Shown here: piece by piece, positions 5,378 through 5,656 of the stretch | Numbering within the stretch: position 1 is the stretch's first letter | How the letters are laid out: each line of letters opens with the position of its first letter | Assembly (NCBI GenBank): GCA_023230795.1 | Contig: JALNWR010000168.1 | Location: forward strand, 1-5,656 | DNA: 5,656 nt | DNA from: Candidatus Cloacimonadota bacterium | GTDB taxonomy: Bacteria > Cloacimonadota > Cloacimonadia > Cloacimonadales > Cloacimonadaceae | Direction of reading: 5' to 3' | The notes under the pieces: generated by a model | Told to the model about the DNA's origin: nothing | The model's input: only the letters and a program-made list of their open reading frames with translations | Database searches by the model: none | Position numbers and translations under genes: made by a program

Positions 5378-5656
5378 ATGAAACGCAGTATTATGCTAAT
5401 TTTGCTCTTAGGAGCGATTCTTTTGATTTCAGCTCAGGAAGTGCCCTTGCGCAAGGCCTGGAAAGTGGACTGGGAAGGGAATTATATACACACTTCGGAT
5501 GATTGCGTGATCGCCCTCTGGGAGGATACGGATGCCGGAGATACGGATATCTATGCACAAAAGATCAATGCCTTCGGAATAGAGCAGTGGCCGCAGCCCA
5601 TCATCCTGGCCGGCGGCCCCGGGATGCAGGAGATCTTCGGCTGCACAAGCACGTCC
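5378..5656 (+). CDS. Secreted protein of unknown function, N-terminal 93 residues (runs off the right edge)
   Basis: The reading frame stays open from the ATG to the window end. It starts with a clear Sec signal peptide: basic MKRS, hydrophobic core IMLILLLGAILLIS (5-18), then SAQE, with likely cleavage after Ala19. There is no lipobox cysteine, so the mature protein is probably released or placed across the outer membrane. The mature part has a W-E-D-T-D-A-G-D-T-D-I-Y-A-Q-K-I-N motif (51-67), then FGIEQW (69-74), ILAGGPGMQEIFG (79-91). From memory, this W-x-D-x-x-x-G-D-x-D-I-Y-A-Q followed by G-x-x-x-W is a repeated, beta-propeller-like unit in large secreted proteins of Cloacimonadota, Fibrobacterota and similar phyla, which often end in a C-terminal sorting domain. 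That extension cannot be seen here. It is transcribed away from the polysaccharide operon, and function is unknown. Confidence 0.85.
   Translation, partial: MKRSIMLILLLGAILLISAQEVPLRKAWKVDWEGNYIHTSDDCVIALWEDTDAGDTDIYAQKINAFGIEQWPQPIILAGGPGMQEIFGCTSTS

Overview
The window shows a compact bacterial locus of two divergent transcription units separated by about 660 bases of repeat-rich non-coding DNA. A polysaccharide-export protein with SLBB domains and a lipoprotein diacylglyceryl transferase point to a diderm (outer-membrane) bacterium. The style of the secreted protein at the right edge (W-x-D-T-x-x-G-D-x-D-I-Y-A-Q-K-I-N) and the clostridial-type EtfB would suit an anaerobe of the Cloacimonadota/Fibrobacterota kind. 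That placement is an inference from resemblance, not from any marker gene.

The left unit runs on the minus strand from about 4715 down to beyond base 1 and holds five tightly packed genes. In order of transcription they are a nucleotide-sugar SDR epimerase/dehydratase/decarboxylase, an SLBB-repeat polysaccharide export protein, a DegT/WbpE-type PLP sugar aminotransferase, the electron-transfer flavoprotein beta subunit (etfB), and the N-terminal half of lgt. The first two genes overlap by 11 bases. The next two junctions are 15 and 11 bases long, and in each the TAA stop runs into the Shine-Dalgarno of the next gene. The last gap is 4 bases. The first three genes form a surface-polysaccharide module: make the nucleotide sugar, aminate it, export the glycan. 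The last two are housekeeping or energy genes that appear to share the transcript. No etfA is visible.

The intergenic region (4716-5377) contains, from left to right: a good sigma70-like promoter for the left operon with a perfect TTGACA and an inverted repeat around it; an 11-base tandem repeat; a 71-base degenerate heptamer array of the telomere-like type GGGGTTA (ten units, G-rich on the plus strand); a 28-base direct repeat with two mismatches; and two perfect 9-bp hairpins, each with a TT centre. Because the flanking genes point away from each other, these hairpins are not ordinary 3' terminators of either unit.

The right unit starts at 5378 on the plus strand with a very strong ribosome binding site. 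It encodes the N-terminus of a secreted protein that runs off the window. The most unusual element is the heptamer array and the repeat/hairpin cluster next to it. The protein-coding genes themselves belong to known families.
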